Below, in pieces: positions 58,700 to 64,000 of a DNA stretch of 64,000 nt. Origin of the DNA: Opisthorchis felineus (Eukaryota; Platyhelminthes; Trematoda; Opisthorchiida; Opisthorchiidae); NCBI GenBank assembly GCA_004794785.1, contig SJOL01005499.1:265266-329265 (forward strand), read 5' to 3'. The translations under genes and the position numbers were made by a program. A model generated the notes under the pieces. The model did not search any database. It was not told where the DNA came from and saw only the letters and a program-made list of their open reading frames with translations. The stretch's first letter is position 1. Each line of letters begins with the position of its first letter.

Positions 58700-59855
58700 A
58701 TGCGCTTTGCTTTGTCCCGGGTTCATGGCACTTTAAAATGACCAAAGTTGGAACATGATTGGCCCGAACATAAAACCCAATCAGCGCTTGAGACCAGGTC
58801 GCACTTCATTCCACTTGCGTAACGCATGTTTTGTATGATAGGTCTGATCGTCCAAAACTTCGACATCAGCGCTACTCTTTGTGTGCTCCACACAACGCGT
58901 CACTAGCGCAGTTTTCCGATCACCCAGGCCACACTGCGTTTTTTAGGGCCTGTACCCCAATAGGCACCCGTAGCCCCATGCACACCTGTACCCACTTGCG
59001 TATGCCACAAACTCCACCACATGGGAGTCATCGGTGCTGCTCTCACTTCGGTCGCATGGGGATGTGCGACACACAGGAATCAATTTCTTCTTCACCTCGG
59101 CTACGGCTGTGCACCGGTTCAGTTGAGTCAGGCTGTCCAAAGTTCACCGCAAATCGTCAGTCTTAAGGATGTGCCATGGCCAGACAGCCTGCCCTGCATC
59201 AAACAAAAGGCTGATTTATCAATGACAAAACCGATCTTCCCAACCGAATGACTAACAGATTTCGCTTGGCTGCATGCGCATCCAGGACGCGACGGTGGAC
59301 AGCCAGCTCCGGTCGTGGCACTGGAAGGAAGGAAATCTTCCGTCCAAACCACAAGTACTCCCGAGATCATGAGTGAAACGACCTATTGATTGCAGTCTCA
59401 GGATTGAATGTCAAATGGACTGCAGCATACTTGAGCGATAAACTTGGACGTTTCATGAAAAACATAACAAACGTTTTTGGTAGAAAATTTTTGGCTCTCT
59501 CACAATAAAGTAAATGCGATCAGCTAGCTTCAATGAATAACTGGTAATCATGGTTACCACATTCGAGGAATTCGGCGCAACAATGCAAAAATTCTTCAAG
59601 TAAGTACAAGAAACCGGCTCCAAGAAGCTCCATGAGCTAATGTGGCATAAGTTTAGGCGCAAGGAAAACAGGCTTGCCACTTGGAGTTAGGCTTAAGGAA
59701 GGGAATAGAAGCTTCCACGAGCTTCCAAGAGCTACTAGACAGATACAAATAAGGGCCAACCAACGCAACATCGGGTCTCAAACCCAAGATTTCAACAAAC
59801 GCGAGGACCGTATGCATCTTTTAACGAGAAGCAATCCAAATTCAATCACGATCCT
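58700..59855. other. Upstream flank of gene 2, no assigned gene
   Basis: ORFs here (for example plus 58831-59166 and minus 59128-59370) overlap on both strands without family motifs. The promoter of gene 2 should lie near 58700-58900, but no clear TATA box was identified. Confidence 0.4.
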
Positions 59856-59859
59856 GTCC

Positions 59860-60180
59860 CGTGATTGACAATGATGTATGCCTAAACGCCAACAGTTTCT
59901 CCCTTGTTGGGAATCATCAGCAATACGCGTCGCACGACTCTCCAAAGTGAGGTGCACACGCGACCTCCTAGCTAGTAGTCCAAGATTATACCGTTCGGTC
60001 GCAATTGGTTGATTGGCAGTGGGATTATCTTGCTAGTAGACAGCATGGGGCATCACTCACCGTTTGATCGTGTAGGTAACATCACGTGATCATGTGTTCA
60101 CTGGCTCTTGGGAAGACGACTTTTCAGATGGAAGTTTCAAGCAGCATGTGAATTATTCTTCCTTCTGAGCTACTTATAGT
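59860..60180 (-). mobile_element. SINE-B, near full length
   Basis: Minus-strand copy with ribozyme part near 59890-59930: CTGATGA and GAAA are both present, with a good UCCC/GGGA stem II, but stem III and the cleavage site are diverged. The tRNA-like region and 5' part continue to about 60180. Confidence 0.7.
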
Positions 60181-61404
60181 TTACTGATAGTAAGATTCGG
60201 TTTGTTGACAAAGGTTCATTGATGTGACGGGTCTGTTACTAAAAACGGGCCAAAACCTGACGAATGAGGAACTAGAAAGCGTCTTTTGTTTGGTTCTGGT
60301 GATGGGGAATTACGGTGGAAATCATTCCGTATATTAGACAGTCCGTTTCCTGGACAGGGTTGTTTATTCTTTCAGGGTTTCGTTGAGGGGTGCAAAGTTT
60401 TCAATAATCCTTTCGCGTGCCCACGGGAGGTGCAAATGAAAGTTGAAAGGATATCTCGATGAATGATGTTATCCAACCCAAATGCAGCAGAGTGGACACC
60501 TCAGGTTTCACTTCTACGGATACTTCTAATATCGGAGGGCTTTCCCCGAGGAGCAGCACTTATCACAAGACTGATAATACCGAAATTCAAGTGTCGGGTC
60601 TTCCTTTTTCGGAGCTCACTAGTCACTAGTCACACACAATCAACAGTAACCACTATGGTTGGGCTCTCTGTTCCAGTAAATCGGTGTGATGCATAGGAAT
60701 TTGACCGTATTCGTCATTTTTCGACCGTAATGCCTTAGAACATCAAGGCAAAATCGGAAATGTTTTTCGAATTGATGCTGTGCGCTGTATTATCGGGCAT
60801 CATATCAGATGCCTCAGGCCAGCCATCATCTCAGTCCGAACAGATATATATATAATCCAGTCTTCCGCACAAGCTGGTTATGTGCTGAGAAGAATTGCTA
60901 CCCCCTCCAAATGTCCGTTGAGTAGGGCCAAAATACAAGCATAGTGAGAGAGGATAGTGAAGCTGTTAGGATGGCGCCCATCCAAACAGCTCACAAGTTT
61001 AGCAAGTTGCGCACTTACAGAACGTAAGTAGTCCCCGATCGCCCTTGAAAAATGTATCGGCAGTCCCAGTAGAAACGGACGTGGAATGTAAATGGAAGTC
61101 ATAACATGCATATCCTGTCCTATCCTATCAATGTTTTATCATTCAAAAATATAGGAATGCCAACTTCTACCAAGTGATCGGGCAGGAGAACTATCGAATA
61201 AACAACCAAGGTTTGAGGGGACCGCCGTACGTCAACCTTACCGCAAGCTTTTGTTTGTCCAGGCCAACCAACCGACCATTATTAAAAATGAGTGAGAAAC
61301 CTTACCCCATCTATCGAACGGACGATGAATCACCAGTGGATGGATAGAGTACCTAGGATATGCCACATGTCTCTGCAACAGTTGCACACATCGTTGTCTA
61401 GACG

Positions 61405-61570
61405 CGACACACTACTCATAAGGTTACTGAAAACTGTTCGACGGCCCACGACCAGTTTCACCCTTCGGGCTCATCAGGTAGGCGTAGTCCCCGAGTTTCC
61501 GTCAACCTTAGGTTCTACTTAAACCCAAACTGAACAGGTTTCGACAAATCCTCTCATTTGTACGCGAATT
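61405..61570 (-). repeat. HHR-C copy with intact hammerhead
   Basis: The terminal segment (A-C-A-C-T-A-C-T-C-A-T-A-A-G-G) is at the low end; the ribozyme and body continue upward to a C-T-C-A-T-T-T-G word near 61555. Located upstream of gene 2. Confidence 0.8.
61445..61482 (-). ncRNA. Type I hammerhead ribozyme motif (HHR-C), best preserved
   Basis: On the minus strand: stem I CCTAC (61482-61478) pairs fully with GTGGG (61449-61445). CTGATGA at 61477-61471; stem II GCCC/GGGU with a 3-nt loop GAA; GAAA at 61459-61456; stem III ACU/GGU; C17 at 61450. Every core nucleotide and all stem I pairs are present. Confidence 0.75.
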
Positions 61571-62362
61571 TGGTTGCACACATCATTCTGAAACTGTTGG
61601 ACAAGGACGGCGACAGTAGATCGGGCAAGTCCGACACATGATGCACAAAGCCATGTGTTCCTTCTACTATGTGCTGGTTGACGGCGTTGGATCGGCTGAA
61701 AATCCGGATCACAACTGTCAAGCAAAATTTCGTCCGCTTCATTATCGATCGAGTTCATTGGAGGGAACAATTTTGGCCGCTGCACCTCTGAGGGTCACCG
61801 ATCAATTCTGGTAGCTATCTGGGTTACTGTTGCAACTAGTATATCATCCGGCATAATGTAGTCCCCGCAGGAGCAAGAAGACCATTACCGAAAGAATGAA
61901 GTCTTCATTCCCCAAGCATTTTGCAAGCAGTATCGTTTAAGGGACACTGGTTCGAAACTGTTTATCACGTGGTCACCCGTTACGCCTGCTTATGTGAGCT
62001 TTCTTATTCGGTGTCAGTGGTCCAAGATTTTGTTGTAATGGTTTACGGACCTTTGAAATACTTCACCGAGATTCTGGTAAATATGACTGCCAGATTGTTT
62101 TGCTCAAAACTGGTTCGGTTGCAACTCGGGTATGCAAATTTTGATGCACCCCTAGAATACGTGATTTTCGTGGGGTCGCGTGACTAAGTTTGTATGAACC
62201 TGTTCGGATTTGGTTGGTGACTATCCACGTCAGAACGATCCAGTTAAGATACAAAGCGTTTTGGTGCATTCCTACTCCTGTAGTATGTAAATGTGACAAA
62301 CAAGCTTACTACTTTATCGACGAAAACACCTAATGTTATTCCAGAATAATTAATCGTTTGAA

Positions 62363-62377
62363 TGTGTGTGTGTGTGT
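62363..62377. repeat. (TG)n microsatellite
   Basis: About seven TG units. Confidence 0.9.
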
Positions 62378-62399
62378 TTGACAAAGTTTGGATCAGTTT

Positions 62400-64000
62400 G
62401 GGGGGCTTAAACATTTTGTAAGGTCTAGTTGTAACTACTTCCGTGTGTACTGCCTCGATCTATTCCGGTTGATGATCAAACGGGTTTCGGAAAACATCGG
62501 GTTCGAAAACAGGGGCTCTTCAAAAACATATAGTAAGTTCAAGAGCTCTCACCGCCTCGGCCCTGATAACCAAATTGAATAACATGCTAATTCGCAACTT
62601 ATGATAGCTTGAAAGGGAGACTCAGTTAAATTTATTGTTCCCGAAAACCCTTCAACTGAACGTGGTGCTCACAGACCAACGAATGCTTCACTTGAAACAA
62701 TAGGTATTATATCCGAAAATCATCTAAGCGTCATATCAAGGTGGAACAATGCCGAATTACTTCGTTACGTTTGTGGGTTATGTCCACCATCCGCAGCGAA
62801 GAGGCTGGACATTATTGTGACGTGATGGCATGTGTATCTCCATGACGCACTGAACTATAGTGGGAAGGGTCAATTTGACATCCAAGTTGGATAGAGGTCA
62901 GTAGAATACAGCCACCTGGTCCTCCAGGTTTGGGGTTAGAACATGTACGGCGAATCGCACTACTGCAGTAGTATGCCACCAGCTGCTTTGCGCTTAGGCT
63001 TTTAAGTCAGATGCTTTGTTTGAGCGCCCCAATTGTCCTACGGTCCCAGCCCGCGTAAAAACACAAACTTCACAGAAAAATACCGTATTATCACACCAGC
63101 CGACACGTGGTTCCATCATCCAGATCGCCATGATTGCTGCATATAGCAAGCCAACAAGAGAAGCAAAGATGAACGTTATCCGGTCCGTACGTTCACATAT
63201 ATTGTGCAGAATATTTTTGTACAAGAAATTAATGCAGTCAGGCAAAATATCCAGTCTGTTCATTACTGTCTATCGCTTCTCAACGATCAATTGTGAGGTG
63301 AAAGTTATAAGTTCCATGGAACATGTCGTTCAGATATATCCTAGAGAGAAGCATGAAGAACTCCAGGGTGCAGAAGACAGTTCACATCATTGAAAGTTAA
63401 CAAAAACCGGAAGAAGATTAACACCAGACCAGCATCAATTGACGTGCGCTCTCAAAAGAAAAAACGCAAAACAATGCTTCAAAGCATTTAGGACATTGGA
63501 TAAAGCGACGAAATACACCCAAACTGGTCGTGACACAAAAACACTGCCAGAGAAATACCGGTGGAAAATAATGGAAAGCAAAACAACTAAGAAAATTCCA
63601 CAAAAGAACACCACCGTAGCTAACTAAAAATTATATTTGTACTAGAACAAAAAAAACGTCCACAGAGAAAGGATCAGCAGAGAAAGACATAGCCTTGGTG
63701 ATCCAAAAGCAAGAAAAATAACAAAAGACAAAAAACAATAGAAATTAGAGCGAAAATAAACACTAAGCCAAAGCTCAACCAGAAAAAGGTACGAGAGAAA
63801 ACAAGCGAAATTATAAGTCGCCAGGACGGCTGGGGTCGCGCATCATCACAGAGGCTATATAATATGTGGCAGCAGATTGCTGAAACCAAATGGATTGGCA
63901 ACGTGAACACGGATGTGATGGGGTTTTTGATGGGACACCAAGTGTGAAGCATAAGCGAGAGTTGTCCAGAACAGCTAATCCTGTTCCCATGATGGGCATG
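62400..64000. other. No assignable gene
   Basis: Overlapping ORFs on both strands at 62994-63393 (the minus one with a hydrophobic segment) have no recognised family. 63400-63820 is strongly A-rich on the plus strand. No repeat of the families above was seen. Confidence 0.35.

Noticed and set aside
1..64000. CRISPR arrays, bacterial operons, rRNA genes
   Set aside because: No evenly spaced short repeats with unique spacers, no ribosome-binding-site-spaced gene runs and no rRNA-like sequence were seen.

Overview
The window reads as accessory, repeat-rich chromosomal DNA of a metazoan, most likely a flatworm and probably a digenean fluke. This is inferred from the element types and repeat architecture; no diagnostic host housekeeping gene is present. 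There is no bacterial-type gene packing. Real coding sequence is sparse, interrupted by introns, and surrounded by mobile elements of several ages. One ambiguous base (N, position 28383) shows this is a draft assembly.

Left part (1-17 kb): diverged, decayed copies of a multi-exon MULE/SWIM-type transposase-like gene. Copy A occupies about 205-3260. Copy B runs from about 5200 to 14990 and is split by a complete BEL/Pao LTR retrotransposon on the minus strand (6622-12859, identical 5-bp CAAGT target-site duplication, two 397-bp LTRs). Copy A carries a solo LTR of the same family. The retrotransposon keeps recognisable gag, protease, reverse transcriptase, RNase H and integrase regions, but has two premature stops, two frame breaks and a substituted catalytic integrase residue. 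A decayed LINE with a YADD reverse transcriptase motif (17.6-19.2 kb) is itself interrupted by a tRNA-like SINE.

Centre and right (25-64 kb): two tandem, same-strand paralogous genes for an unrecognised small secreted protein (30091-38205 and 49322-58684, both minus). First coding exons are both 64 nt, third exons are 189 and 183 nt, and last exons are both 219 nt. Splice phases are conserved. Introns and spacers are full of repeats: LINE 3' ends; a tRNA-like SINE (here SINE-A); a second tRNA-like family (SINE-B) whose 3' part folds as a type I hammerhead ribozyme; and a third family (here HHR-C) that carries another type I hammerhead core (CUGAUGA, 4-bp stem II, GAAA, minimal stem III).

The most interesting signal is in the HHR-C family. 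Two copies are inverted head-to-head dimers whose internal junction falls within 1-2 nt of the predicted hammerhead self-cleavage site. This is what would be expected if self-cleaved RNA were reverse-transcribed and joined during insertion, as proposed for Penelope-like elements and retrozymes. Several copies keep every core nucleotide and could still be active ribozymes. A separate perfect 39-bp hairpin lies 6 nt from a predicted splice donor in the second secreted-protein gene.
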